This document shows, piece after piece, positions 34,926 to 44,622 of a DNA stretch of 57,827 nt. A program made the position numbers and the translations under genes. A model generated the notes under the pieces. That model did not search any database and was not told the origin of the DNA. It saw only the letters and a program-made list of their open reading frames with translations. Each line of letters starts with the position of its first letter. Positions within the stretch are counted from its first letter, which is position 1. Source of the DNA: Candidatus Poribacteria bacterium (lineage in GTDB: Bacteria > Poribacteria > WGA-4E > WGA-3G); contig JAGFCA010000148.1 in the NCBI GenBank assembly GCA_022394755.1, positions 1 to 57,827 on the forward strand, read 5' to 3'.

Positions 34926-37664
34926 ATGAATGAATTAAATAACATTTTATCTACTATTAGTAGACCATTTCAACAGGAACTAAAGAAAGGTTGTCATGAT
35001 GATGTTGTAATAAATGGTATTGAGGCTTATGTGTCCCTTTGGATAGATAATGCCCAAAAAATAGAACTGAATTCACAAGAAACCCAGTTCCTAACAAGAT
35101 TGAATGCGCTTTTTAAGAACTATTCTAATTTATCTATAACCGATAGAGAGGCTGTATTACACAAAGCATCAAATGTGATTAATGCAGCACTTACAGGTGA
35201 TTTAACACACCTCAATTCTGATGTAGAATTAGTACAAAAAACAGAGAATCAGTCAATAAATAAAATTAATAACACAAATCAAAAAAAATCTACTGAAAAA
35301 GATTTAAAACAGATAGAGAACCTACCTTTATTTCGTAATGCCAGTCAGAAAGAAGCAGACTCTCCTGCTGAGGAGAAACTGAAAACTGCAATTGTCCCAA
35401 AGCAAGATTCCTCAGACACTCTTAGCACCCCACCAGCATCATTTGATTCAATAAAACCTTCTTTGAAGGTTGATATTTCAGAGGTTGAAAATACCCAATT
35501 AGTAATTAGTGATATTCCCGTATCAACTGATATGGATTCTTTGGATTTGTTTACTAATACCCTTCAGTATGTTAAGGGAATAGGTCCCAAACGTGCAGAA
35601 ATATTATCGGAAGAAATTGATGTTCATGATGTAGGTGGGTTATTAGAATACTATCCACGCGACTATCTCGACAGATCCAAGATTGTAGATATATATAACT
35701 TGGGTAGATCTGAAAGTGGAGAACCTGAGACTATTCAAGGAAAAGTCGTTAATCATGTTACTCAACCACCAGTAGCTAAAGGCAGGAAAAGCATTGGAAA
35801 AGTATCAGTTTTTGATGGTACTGGGGTAGCAGTATTAATTAATTTCGGAAGACGTATTGGTTATATAAAATCTATCCTACCGACAGAAACAGAGGTGGTA
35901 ATTAGTGGTAAATTCACAAGACGATATAATGAAATTCAGACAACAGATTATGAATTTGAGATTTTTGATGAAGATAATTTAATCCATACTAAGCGAATTG
36001 TTCCAAAATACCCCTTAACTGCTAAACTTACTGCTAAGATGATACGAACTGCAGTGCGGAATGTGTTAAATGAGATAGGAGATAAGATTCCAGAGATATT
36101 ACCTATACAAGTAAGGAAAGAAAATCAGTTAATTGATAGACAGCATGCAATAAATGAGATACATTTTCCTACATCTGATACCTACCGTATTGCTGCACAA
36201 CGTCGTCTTGCATTTGATGAATTCTTTTTATTAAGTCTTGGCATGGAAATGCGAAAAGATAATAGAACCGCACAAAACGGGATTAGTTTTGTTATTGACC
36301 ATGCTGATTCTAATAGTCTCTTAAATCGATTTATTGCATTACTACCATTCGAATTAACTCGTGCCCAATCAAAGGTAGTTGAAGAAATACTTAATGATAT
36401 GAAAAGTTCACGGGTGATGAATAGATTAATCCAAGGGGATGTTGGATCTGGAAAGACTGTTGTGGCAGCTATGTCTCTTCTTTGTGCAATTGAGAATGGA
36501 TACCAAGGTGCATTAATGGTTCCAACTGAAATACTTGCAGAACAGCATCATCAAAACCTGAATGATCTCTTATCTCCTCTTGGACTTAAGGTTGTTCTTT
36601 TGAAAAGTGATCTATCAAAATCTGAGCGAGACGAAGCTATGACAGCAATTTCAGATGGAAGTGCTAACCTAATTGTTGGTACACAAGCACTTATACAGGA
36701 GGATGTAGAATTCTCTAATCTGGGTCTTGTAATTGTAGATGAACAACATCGTTTTGGTGTAATGCAACGTGCAACACTCAGAGGAAAAGGGAAATCATCC
36801 ACTGATAAACAACTTTCACCTGATGTATTAGTGATGACTGCAACTCCGATCCCAAGAACTCTATCATTAACCGTATATGGTGATTTGAACATCTCTGTTA
36901 TAGATGAATTACCACCAGGAAGACAGAAGATTGAAACAGTATGGATAAAAGAAAAAAATCGTGGTGAGTTATATGTCGATCTTAAGAAAGAGATAAATAA
37001 CGGGAAACAAGCATATATTGTATATCCATTGGTAGAAGAATCCGAGAAATTAGAAGAATTAAAAGCCGCTACCAATATGGCTGAACATATACAGAAGGAT
37101 GTGTTTCCAGATCTTCGAATTGGTCTATTACACGGTCAGATGAAATCTGTTGAGAAACAAGATGTAATGACAAAATTCAATGCTAAGGAAATTGATATTC
37201 TTGTTGCGACAACAGTTATTGAGGTAGGAATTGATGTACCCAATGCAACTATTATGGTAATTGAAAATGCTGAACGTTTTGGTCTTGCCCAACTACATCA
37301 ATTACGTGGTAGAGTCGGACGAGGGAGTGATAAGTCCTACTGTTATTTGGTAGCCACACCTAAAACGGACGAAGCATATCGTCGTGTCCAAGTTATGGTG
37401 CGATCTAATAACGGTTTTGAAATTGCTGAAGAAGATCTGAATATACGGGGTCCTGGTGAGTTTTTTGGGACACGACAATCAGGTATGCCAACATTTAAGA
37501 TTGCAAATATCATCAGTGATGCTGAATTGCTCGAATCAGCGAAAAAAGAAGCAATGAATATAATTGAAAATGATCCAGAATTAAACCTACCTGAACATCA
37601 ACTCATGAAAAAAATGTTGCATGCCCACTGGAAAGGACATTTAGAGATTGCATCAGTGGGTTAA
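34926..37664 (+). CDS. recG: ATP-dependent DNA helicase RecG
   Basis: 912 residues, about 200 longer than usual. RecG remodels stalled forks and branched DNA. After an N-terminal extension (1-205, low complexity around 110-160), LQYVKGIGPKRAEIL begins the core. The wedge/OB domain is followed by the helicase motor: GDVGSGKTVVA (near 505), VDEQHRFG (near 604), TATPIPRT (near 638), and the RGRVGRG motif VI. The C-terminal TRG region contains GPGEFFGTRQSG. An extra N-terminal domain is known in some RecG groups; here it does not resemble one I recognise. The DAO-type gene follows 19 bp later. Confidence 0.95.
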   Translation: MNELNNILSTISRPFQQELKKGCHDDVVINGIEAYVSLWIDNAQKIELNSQETQFLTRLNALFKNYSNLSITDREAVLHKASNVINAALTGDLTHLNSDVELVQKTENQSINKINNTNQKKSTEKDLKQIENLPLFRNASQKEADSPAEEKLKTAIVPKQDSSDTLSTPPASFDSIKPSLKVDISEVENTQLVISDIPVSTDMDSLDLFTNTLQYVKGIGPKRAEILSEEIDVHDVGGLLEYYPRDYLDRSKIVDIYNLGRSESGEPETIQGKVVNHVTQPPVAKGRKSIGKVSVFDGTGVAVLINFGRRIGYIKSILPTETEVVISGKFTRRYNEIQTTDYEFEIFDEDNLIHTKRIVPKYPLTAKLTAKMIRTAVRNVLNEIGDKIPEILPIQVRKENQLIDRQHAINEIHFPTSDTYRIAAQRRLAFDEFFLLSLGMEMRKDNRTAQNGISFVIDHADSNSLLNRFIALLPFELTRAQSKVVEEILNDMKSSRVMNRLIQGDVGSGKTVVAAMSLLCAIENGYQGALMVPTEILAEQHHQNLNDLLSPLGLKVVLLKSDLSKSERDEAMTAISDGSANLIVGTQALIQEDVEFSNLGLVIVDEQHRFGVMQRATLRGKGKSSTDKQLSPDVLVMTATPIPRTLSLTVYGDLNISVIDELPPGRQKIETVWIKEKNRGELYVDLKKEINNGKQAYIVYPLVEESEKLEELKAATNMAEHIQKDVFPDLRIGLLHGQMKSVEKQDVMTKFNAKEIDILVATTVIEVGIDVPNATIMVIENAERFGLAQLHQLRGRVGRGSDKSYCYLVATPKTDEAYRRVQVMVRSNNGFEIAEEDLNIRGPGEFFGTRQSGMPTFKIANIISDAELLESAKKEAMNIIENDPELNLPEHQLMKKMLHAHWKGHLEIASVG

Positions 37665-37683
37665 TAAGGTTTCTGATTTTATT

Positions 37684-38910
37684 ATGAAAAAACATTATGA
37701 AGTAATTATCATTGGCGCTGGAATATGGGGTTTGAGTACTGCCTATCATTTAGCTAAATATGGACAAAAAGGGGTCTTGGTATTAGAACGTAATTCCGAT
37801 ATCGCTGCAGAAACTACTCCGCAAGCTGCTGGACTTGTAGGTCAAATTCGGTCCACAGATATAATGTTTCAAGCTATACATTATGCTCTTGATCTGTTCT
37901 CCAACTTTCCTAAAGAGACAGGGTATGATACAAGTTTACAACAAACTGGGAGTTTGATGATTGCCCTTACGCCAGAACGGATGGATGCATATAAGAAACA
38001 GATAATCAAAGCTAAAAAGAACAATATTGAAGCAGATTTTATATCTGATGGTGAAATATCTAAGCTTGTTCCTTCAATCAATCTGAGTAAAATCGAAGGT
38101 GGTTTCTTTGTTCCTAATGATGGGTATGTGGATCCGTATGAATGTGCTTCAGCATATGCCAATGCAGCAAAAGACTTAGGGGTAGAAATTAGTTTTAATA
38201 CACCTGTAAAAGGATTGTGTCAGGAAAAGAATGAGATTCATGGAGTAGAGACTAATGAAGGTATAATAGAATCCGCCAATGTAATCATTACTGCAGGACC
38301 ATGGGGTGCTTTACTTGTGAAAGAAACTGATACAATATCAGCAGTTCAACCGATCCGTCATCAGCGTGCGAGAACAATGCCAACTGATAATATTCCCGAT
38401 GTCCATCCTGTGGTAAGAATTCCTGATCTCAGTTGTTATCTAAGACCTGAAAAAGGTGGGTATCTCTATGGTTATTTTGAACCAAATCCTGTAAGTATTG
38501 ATTTAGAAAAGATGCCAGCAGAATTCAGAACTAAGGATTTAGAACAACCAATCACTGTAATGAAAGATGCAAAGAATCGGTTGTCACCCATATTTCCTAT
38601 CCTGAATGATCTTGACATTACGGAATATAACAGAGGTATGACTACATTCTCTCCAGATGGAGCTTATATGATCGGTCCTGTGTCTGGAATAGATCGTTTA
38701 TACTTAGCTACAGGTTGTGCAGCATTAGGCATAGCAGGATCGGCAGCTGTAGGGAAATGGTTGTCAAATTGGGTTATGAATGGAGATCCGGGAGAGGATA
38801 TATCCGATTTTTCACATGAACGTTTTGGGGATAAAGTTGCTGACTTGGAATGGTTACGTCGAGAGACCGAAGATTGTTATGCTAATTACTATAGCATTCG
38901 AACTGAATAA
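37684..38910 (+). CDS. FAD-dependent DAO-type oxidoreductase
   Basis: 408 residues. The N-terminal FAD motif VIIIGAGIWGLSTAYHL is followed by LERNSDIAAETTPQAAG, and the C-terminal FAD loop is LYLATGCAALGIAGSAAVG. The fold is that of D-amino-acid, glycine or sarcosine oxidases and dimethylglycine dehydrogenases. IGPVSGIDRLYLATG is typical of the sarcosine/DMGDH branch. ATG 37684 gives the usual short lead before the FAD motif; the in-frame ATG at 37648 lies inside recG. Substrate unknown, probably a secondary or N-methylated amine. Confidence 0.85.
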   Translation: MKKHYEVIIIGAGIWGLSTAYHLAKYGQKGVLVLERNSDIAAETTPQAAGLVGQIRSTDIMFQAIHYALDLFSNFPKETGYDTSLQQTGSLMIALTPERMDAYKKQIIKAKKNNIEADFISDGEISKLVPSINLSKIEGGFFVPNDGYVDPYECASAYANAAKDLGVEISFNTPVKGLCQEKNEIHGVETNEGIIESANVIITAGPWGALLVKETDTISAVQPIRHQRARTMPTDNIPDVHPVVRIPDLSCYLRPEKGGYLYGYFEPNPVSIDLEKMPAEFRTKDLEQPITVMKDAKNRLSPIFPILNDLDITEYNRGMTTFSPDGAYMIGPVSGIDRLYLATGCAALGIAGSAAVGKWLSNWVMNGDPGEDISDFSHERFGDKVADLEWLRRETEDCYANYYSIRTE

Positions 38911-38956
38911 CCGTTATATGGAGTTCTGAATACTCAGAATAGACCATAAACTACAA

Positions 38957-39919
38957 TTATGTGGTAATCATAGAGTATAAATTTGGTACAGTTACAGAAA
39001 AGTCCCCTGAGATATGATAACTCTCTCCACCGTCCTTAACAGTACGGATTAGAATGGTTTTCTTTGGACGGTGATAATAATGTGCGTCAGTAGGTTTACC
39101 TTCTTCTTGAAAATCAGTGAAATCTATTAAATCGAAATTGGCAGTAGTGAAATGACGTATTTCCTCACCGCGTTGTGTTGCGATATTGCGTGCCATAGAT
39201 AGGCTTTTTAAATATACTTCTGGACCCATCACTGCTGATCCTAAGTTTAGGAATACACCATCCTCTAATTTCGATACAGATTCAGCAAATTTAAGAAAAT
39301 CTTTGCCAGAAGTCCACCCGATAGCAGCATAATCAGCTGAAGGATGTTGATCTGTAATGTCAAACCCGATACCTTTATGTACAGTTATCGGAATATCTAA
39401 GCGATATGCAGCTGCGAATATGCTAATATCACGGTAGGTAAATGTCAAATTCTCCTCTTCATTTTCAATGAGTTTTCCTATTGATTCACCAAAACCTATT
39501 TGTTCTTGGTAACCTCTATTGATGGCTTGATTAATATACCTTCCAGTTTCTTCCCAATTACCGAATTTTCCATCTTTAATATAAATCTCAACATCTTCAA
39601 GGGTTTCACCGATATATGCCATTTCAAAATCGTGTATGGCACATGCCCCATTTGTAGCGATATGTGTGATGATACCTCGTTCCATCAAGTCAATGATATA
39701 ACGTGAGTTTCCACGACGCATCACATGTGCACCCATCATCCAAATAACTTGATTAGAATTCTGTCTTGTTTGGATAATCCGTTCAGCAATGATTTGTAAT
39801 TTTTCGTTTTTATATTTTGGGATTGGTGTATCTAAACTATAAATATCTTTTACACTCATCTTATGTTCACGTTCAGATAGAGGAAGAATTCTTAGATGAG
39901 ATCGATTCAGTTCAGGCAT
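38957..39919 (-). CDS. deoxyhypusine-synthase-like protein of unknown function
   Basis: 320 residues, no membrane segments. IWMMGAHVMRRGNSRYIIDL, THIATNGACAIHDFEMAYIG and GNWEETGRYINQAI form conserved blocks that resemble deoxyhypusine-synthase-like NAD-dependent proteins (GAN-x-xHD-type motif). Bacteria lack hypusine, so another spermidine- or NAD-linked reaction is possible, and no function is claimed. It starts 24 bp after smc on the minus strand, so the two may be co-transcribed. The fold assignment is from memory of motif style only. Confidence 0.6.
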   Translation of the reverse strand: MPELNRSHLRILPLSEREHKMSVKDIYSLDTPIPKYKNEKLQIIAERIIQTRQNSNQVIWMMGAHVMRRGNSRYIIDLMERGIITHIATNGACAIHDFEMAYIGETLEDVEIYIKDGKFGNWEETGRYINQAINRGYQEQIGFGESIGKLIENEEENLTFTYRDISIFAAAYRLDIPITVHKGIGFDITDQHPSADYAAIGWTSGKDFLKFAESVSKLEDGVFLNLGSAVMGPEVYLKSLSMARNIATQRGEEIRHFTTANFDLIDFTDFQEEGKPTDAHYYHRPKKTILIRTVKDGGESYHISGDFSVTVPNLYSMITT

Positions 39920-39943
39920 ATTAGGGTATTAGGAAGGAAGTAA

Positions 39944-42900
39944 TTAATCAGAAAATCTCTTAGATACAATTTTTGACATACCAGCTTGTTCCATAGTTAC
40001 ACCGTACATGACATCAGCAATTTCCATAGTTCGATTGTTATGTGTAATAATAACAAACTGAGTATTCTCAGCATAAGATCTGATTAAATTAGTGAAACGT
40101 AGTACATTTGCTTCATCAAGAGCGGCATCAACTTCGTCAAGAACACAGAATGGACTAGGTTTCAGTTTGAAGACTGCGAACAGTAATCCTATGGCAACTA
40201 AAGACCGTTCTCCACCGGATAGTTGGGTAATACTCTGGGGACGTTTTCCGGGAGGCCGTGCAATTATCTCAATACCAGATTCAAGTACATTTGTTTCATC
40301 CGTCAATTGTAATTCAGCCTCACCACCTTCAAATAACTGATTAAACACTTCTTGGAAGTGTGTTTGTACCAACTGAAAAGACTCAAGAAAGACGTCCCGT
40401 GATGTCTCATTGATTTTTTGAATAGCTTGATAGGTGGTTTGTATAGATTGCTGAACATCTGATCTTTGTGATTCAAGAAAGTCTAATCTCTTTTTATGTT
40501 CATCATGAGCCTCAATAGCCTTTAGGTTTACCGAACCTATCGCTGCTATATCTGCTTTTAGCTTCTCTATTCTATCCATTAAATCAATTTCATTCAGTTC
40601 AGTAATAGGTGGTGTTGTAATTTCTTCAGTAGACTCAGTTGTTTCGTTTTCTATAGAAGGTTTTACAATATCATCAATTGATACCTGATATTTATCCATG
40701 ATTCGTTTTGAAATAGACTTTAACTGCATTTCTAATTGTGTTGTCTTAATTTCAAGCTGACGTCTGGAATTATTTTGTCTTTCCGATTGTTTACGAGTTT
40801 TTCGCACTTCTTGTTGTACAGATTCTATTTCCTGTAACAGCGATTCACGTTCTTCGGTTAACTCGTCATACTTCCCTTCAGCCTCTGCACGATCAGCACC
40901 AATACTAAGGAATAAACGTTGTGCTTCTTCAATCTGTTCAGCAATATCATTCTTGGTTTGGTCGTCAGATTCGATGATTGATTGTTGTTCCTTTATATCA
41001 TTGTCAATTTGAGCGTGTCTATCGTCAAAAGATTTTATATCAGTATCTAAGTTATCTAACTTAATCCTTTGTTCAGCGAGGAAGATTTCTCTTTCACGAC
41101 AAAGGGATTCCATCTCATTTTGTTTTCGGATTTCACTTTCAATCTGTTCTGAAACAGTCTTTATAGATCTTTCGGATTGTGTCTTTTTCTTTGTAAGTTC
41201 TTCAATTTCAACTTCAAGTTGCTTATGTTCTTCACGTGAAAGATCAACTGATTGTTGAAGTTGTTGATTCTCTGATTGTATATCTGTTAGTGCTTTTTCC
41301 AAACGTTCAATGTTCTGATTTTCCTGTTCAATGTCTTTAATCAGACCAGCTTTTTCAATCTGTTTATTCTGTAACTCAACAACAAGTTGTTGTCTCTTTT
41401 GATGTGTTTCAGCTATTGTAGCAGCATAAGACTTACTCAATTGATCCTTATTATTGACAAGTTTTGTTATTTCTCCAATCTTTTCTTTCAGGACATCTAA
41501 TTCCCTGGAACGGTTGAGTAATCCAGTTTTCCTTTTATCGTTGTGTCCTCCAGTAATAGTACCATAGGTATTGAATAATTCACCTTCTAACGTTACCAGT
41601 CGTGCGGTAGGTCTACTTCTACGCGTTAGAGTGATGGCAGCATCTAAATCTTCAAGGACAAGTGTATTACCTAAAAGATGTTGTACTGCTCTATCGTATT
41701 GATTTTCATAATCAACCAATTCCCTTGCGATACCGATAACACCAGGTTGATCAAGTAGGGAGTCATCAGAGAATCTTCTACCTTGAATATAATCAAGTGG
41801 TATAAAAGTAACAATACCTGCCCGATTATTCTTCAGATAATTAATTCCATTCTTACTATCTTCACGTGTTTCTACAATAACGTTCTGAATAGCACTACCA
41901 AGTGCAACTTCTATCGCGATCTCAAATTCATTATCAGTATTGATTAACTCAGCAACGACGCCACAGATACCACCAAATTGATCTGGATATTGTTCTTTTG
42001 CTTGCATTATGGCTCTTACACCAGTGTAATAACCTTCATAAGCAGAATGTAACTGTTCTAAAGACTTATATCGTGAAACATTGACACCCATTGTGTCTTG
42101 CAAACCGCGTAATTCAGTATCAATTTTTCGTAATGCATCCTGTGATTCGTTATGTTTTGTTTCAACTTCTTTTTTATCAGCCTCAATTTTAATTAACTCG
42201 GTATCTAACTGTGTAACTTTTCTTTGTATTTCATCACGTCGATCCACAAAAACCTGTAATTCATTTTTAGTGGAATCAGTATTTTCCTGTAATTGCTGCA
42301 GATTACTTTGAGAATTTGATAACTTTTCATCAATGGTTGTCCTTAAGTTCTCACGTTTTGAGAGTTCAATAGACGATTCTTGTAATACCGTTTTCCGTTC
42401 TTCCACTGACTTTTTTGCATCTTCAATTCGGGTAGTTAATTCCTCTAATAGTTGCTTTCGAGCATTAAATCTACTTTCTTCAATTTTGAAAGATGCCGAA
42501 AGTTTGTTCTGTTCTTGTATTCTTTCTTTCTTCTGATTTTGTAAGTTTACTTGTTGTGTCTTAAGGGAATCAAGAGTCTGTTCAGCCCTCTGCCTTTGAG
42601 ATTGGATATTCAGTTGTTTTTCTTTATGTAATACTATTTGACGTTCTATTTTTTCAATCCGCTCAGATATATTTCTTATCTCTTCTTGTGATTCAGAGAT
42701 AGCTGAATCTAATTCAGTACGGCGGGTTGATGCATTCTCTATACGTTCTTCTGCTTCCTGAATTAGATTATTAGCCGATGTGACTTCAATCAAAATGGAT
42801 TGTAGTTTATCTTGGGTTTCACGATAATCATTCTCCATTTTTTCATAATCACGATAAGCTAATCCCAATTCTAAATCTTGAAGTTGTTCTTGTAAGGATT

Positions 42901-43546
42901 GGTAATGTATTGCTTGTTCAGCTTGTACTCTCAAAGATTCTGTTTCGCGTTGTAATTCTTGAATAACGTCATTGATCCGTACTAAATTCTGTTCAGCGTC
43001 TTCTAATTTTCGTATAGCTTCTTTCTTGCGATGTTTGTATTTCGTTATCCCAGCGACCTCATCAAACAAAAATCTGCGTTCTTCGGCGCGAACATTAAGG
43101 ATTAGGTCTATTTTACTCTGTTCCATAACAGAGTATGCATCCACACCAACACCTGTATCCATAAAAAGTTCACTGATATCGCGTAATCGACAAGGAGTTT
43201 GATTAATTAGATAGCTACTCTCTCCTGATCGTGAGAGTTGTCGTTGTACTTCCACTTCTGGAGATCCAATTGACAAATTTTCATCGATATTTGTAAATGA
43301 TAATGAAACTGTAGCCTTTTCTGCAGGCTTAAAATTCGTCCCACCATTAAAAAGTAGGTCTCGCATATTGGTACACCGGAGTGCACGAGCACTCTGTTGA
43401 CCAAGCACCCAACGAATGGCATCTGATACATTGCTTTTACCACATCCATTAGGTCCTACAATAGTGGTAATTCCTGGTTCCATAATCAATTCAACAGTTT
43501 CTGCAAAACTCTTGAAACCACTAATTTTTATGCTATTTAAGTGCAA
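39944..43546 (-). CDS. smc: chromosome segregation protein SMC
   Basis: 1200 residues, the standard length. The N-terminal ATPase half has Walker A IVGPNGCGKSNVSDAIRW (near 30-47). Two coiled-coil arms (about 170-500 and 670-1000) flank the hinge, with GGICGVVAELI and GTITGGHND. The C-terminal half has the LSGGERSLVAIGLLF signature and FCVLDEVDAALDEANV Walker B. SMC loops and orders the chromosome, usually with ScpA/ScpB, which are not in the window. It lies 121 bp after comF on the minus strand. Confidence 0.97.
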   Translation of the reverse strand: MHLNSIKISGFKSFAETVELIMEPGITTIVGPNGCGKSNVSDAIRWVLGQQSARALRCTNMRDLLFNGGTNFKPAEKATVSLSFTNIDENLSIGSPEVEVQRQLSRSGESSYLINQTPCRLRDISELFMDTGVGVDAYSVMEQSKIDLILNVRAEERRFLFDEVAGITKYKHRKKEAIRKLEDAEQNLVRINDVIQELQRETESLRVQAEQAIHYQSLQEQLQDLELGLAYRDYEKMENDYRETQDKLQSILIEVTSANNLIQEAEERIENASTRRTELDSAISESQEEIRNISERIEKIERQIVLHKEKQLNIQSQRQRAEQTLDSLKTQQVNLQNQKKERIQEQNKLSASFKIEESRFNARKQLLEELTTRIEDAKKSVEERKTVLQESSIELSKRENLRTTIDEKLSNSQSNLQQLQENTDSTKNELQVFVDRRDEIQRKVTQLDTELIKIEADKKEVETKHNESQDALRKIDTELRGLQDTMGVNVSRYKSLEQLHSAYEGYYTGVRAIMQAKEQYPDQFGGICGVVAELINTDNEFEIAIEVALGSAIQNVIVETREDSKNGINYLKNNRAGIVTFIPLDYIQGRRFSDDSLLDQPGVIGIARELVDYENQYDRAVQHLLGNTLVLEDLDAAITLTRRSRPTARLVTLEGELFNTYGTITGGHNDKRKTGLLNRSRELDVLKEKIGEITKLVNNKDQLSKSYAATIAETHQKRQQLVVELQNKQIEKAGLIKDIEQENQNIERLEKALTDIQSENQQLQQSVDLSREEHKQLEVEIEELTKKKTQSERSIKTVSEQIESEIRKQNEMESLCREREIFLAEQRIKLDNLDTDIKSFDDRHAQIDNDIKEQQSIIESDDQTKNDIAEQIEEAQRLFLSIGADRAEAEGKYDELTEERESLLQEIESVQQEVRKTRKQSERQNNSRRQLEIKTTQLEMQLKSISKRIMDKYQVSIDDIVKPSIENETTESTEEITTPPITELNEIDLMDRIEKLKADIAAIGSVNLKAIEAHDEHKKRLDFLESQRSDVQQSIQTTYQAIQKINETSRDVFLESFQLVQTHFQEVFNQLFEGGEAELQLTDETNVLESGIEIIARPPGKRPQSITQLSGGERSLVAIGLLFAVFKLKPSPFCVLDEVDAALDEANVLRFTNLIRSYAENTQFVIITHNNRTMEIADVMYGVTMEQAGMSKIVSKRFSD

Positions 43547-43667
43547 AAGGATTCCTCCACAAGAATAAATCGTATACTAAATGATTGATTAAAGTTAACG
43601 GTTTATTATTGTATACTTAACACAACTCTTTATACTGTAAACGCAGTAAACCTGTTCTTGGTTTCAT

Positions 43668-44384
43668 TTATAGGTTTACAGTCCTTGCCAACGTTAGCAC
43701 ATCAATTTCAAGAGGATCTTCGTTCCATAACATATTTACAGCTTCATTCACCGTGGCACCCGTAGTATAAACATCATCAAAGATTAGGATACGTTTGCCT
43801 TCGATTAACTTTTTATTTTTTATTTCAAATGCACCTACAATATTGGATTGGCGTGCATCCCTGGCTAAACTGCTTTGTGGCGAAGTGTTCTTACTTCGAA
43901 CTAAAGCGTCTGTACAAATATCAATACCTATTTCTTTACTTATTCCTTTGGAGATCAAAATTGATTGGTTGAAGCCTCGCTCGCGTAATCTGTTTTTATG
44001 TATTGGAATAGGAAGAATGTAGTCATATTCATCAAAATTACAATCGTTCGGTAGGTGTCTAATCATCAAGTCAGATAAATACTTGGCAAGAGATCTTTTC
44101 TTTTCAAATTTATAGAGATGAATAATCTTTTGTAGTATGGTACCATAGAATGCTATAGTTCTTAGTTTACCGTAACGGGGTGGCGTAGTAGCACATTCAC
44201 TACAAATCTCTTCATTAGATTGTATACCACAGATTTCACACCATGGTCGAGTGACAAATTCCAAACTATCCCAACAATATCCACATAGATATGGAATTGA
44301 TTCGAGTCCTATAGTTTTTTCACAAACTTTACAATGGGCAGGATATAAAAATGTAAGTGCTGTTTCAATAACCTGTTGTATCAT
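43668..44384 (-). CDS. comF: ComF-family phosphoribosyltransferase-like protein
   Basis: 238 residues. An N-terminal zinc-binding part has CKVC, CGYC, CEIC and CSEC pairs. The phosphoribosyltransferase domain follows: YILPIPIHKNRLRERGFNQS and the PRPP-binding ILIFDDVYTTGATV. ComF is needed for DNA uptake in competent bacteria, and relatives (GntX) have other roles. A longer reading from TTG 44468 is rejected because a promoter (TTGACA-17-TAAAGT) occupies that stretch; ATG 44384 has AGGT 7 nt upstream. It precedes smc on the same strand. Confidence 0.88.
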   Translation of the reverse strand: MIQQVIETALTFLYPAHCKVCEKTIGLESIPYLCGYCWDSLEFVTRPWCEICGIQSNEEICSECATTPPRYGKLRTIAFYGTILQKIIHLYKFEKKRSLAKYLSDLMIRHLPNDCNFDEYDYILPIPIHKNRLRERGFNQSILISKGISKEIGIDICTDALVRSKNTSPQSSLARDARQSNIVGAFEIKNKKLIEGKRILIFDDVYTTGATVNEAVNMLWNEDPLEIDVLTLARTVNL

Positions 44385-44430
44385 TAATGACCTGTTTTCA
44401 AATGTATTCTCTAAATTGCTTAATATAGAT

Positions 44431-44459
44431 ACTTTATCACAAGAACGCTTCAATGTCAA
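44431..44459 (-). promoter_or_regulatory. promoter of comF and possibly smc
   Basis: On the minus strand TTGACA (44459-44454) and TAAAGT (44436-44431) are 17 bp apart, 47 bp before ATG 44384. It overlaps the longer alternative reading of comF and argues against that start. Confidence 0.6.
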
Positions 44460-44571
44460 GTTAGGCAATGGTTTAGCAGGATTTTTTGGTTATTTAACAC
44501 ATAGATTCTCCTGTGATTTTTATGTAAAACAAGAAACTACAAAATATTAATCATTTTCATTTGAATTCAAT

Positions 44572-44600
44572 TTGAAAAAATGATTATAACATGCTAAAAT
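44572..44600 (+). promoter_or_regulatory. promoter of the sugar isomerase/epimerase gene
   Basis: TTGAAA at 44572-44577 and TAAAAT at 44595-44600, spacer 17 bp, 22 bp before the ATG, with AGGAGG between. Confidence 0.65.
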
Positions 44601-44622
44601 TTACAAGCAACAGGAGGAAACT

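Noticed and set aside
44385..44468. Longer comF starting at TTG 44468
   Set aside because: The added stretch contains a TTGACA-17-TAAAGT promoter, and the extra residues do not look like ComF.
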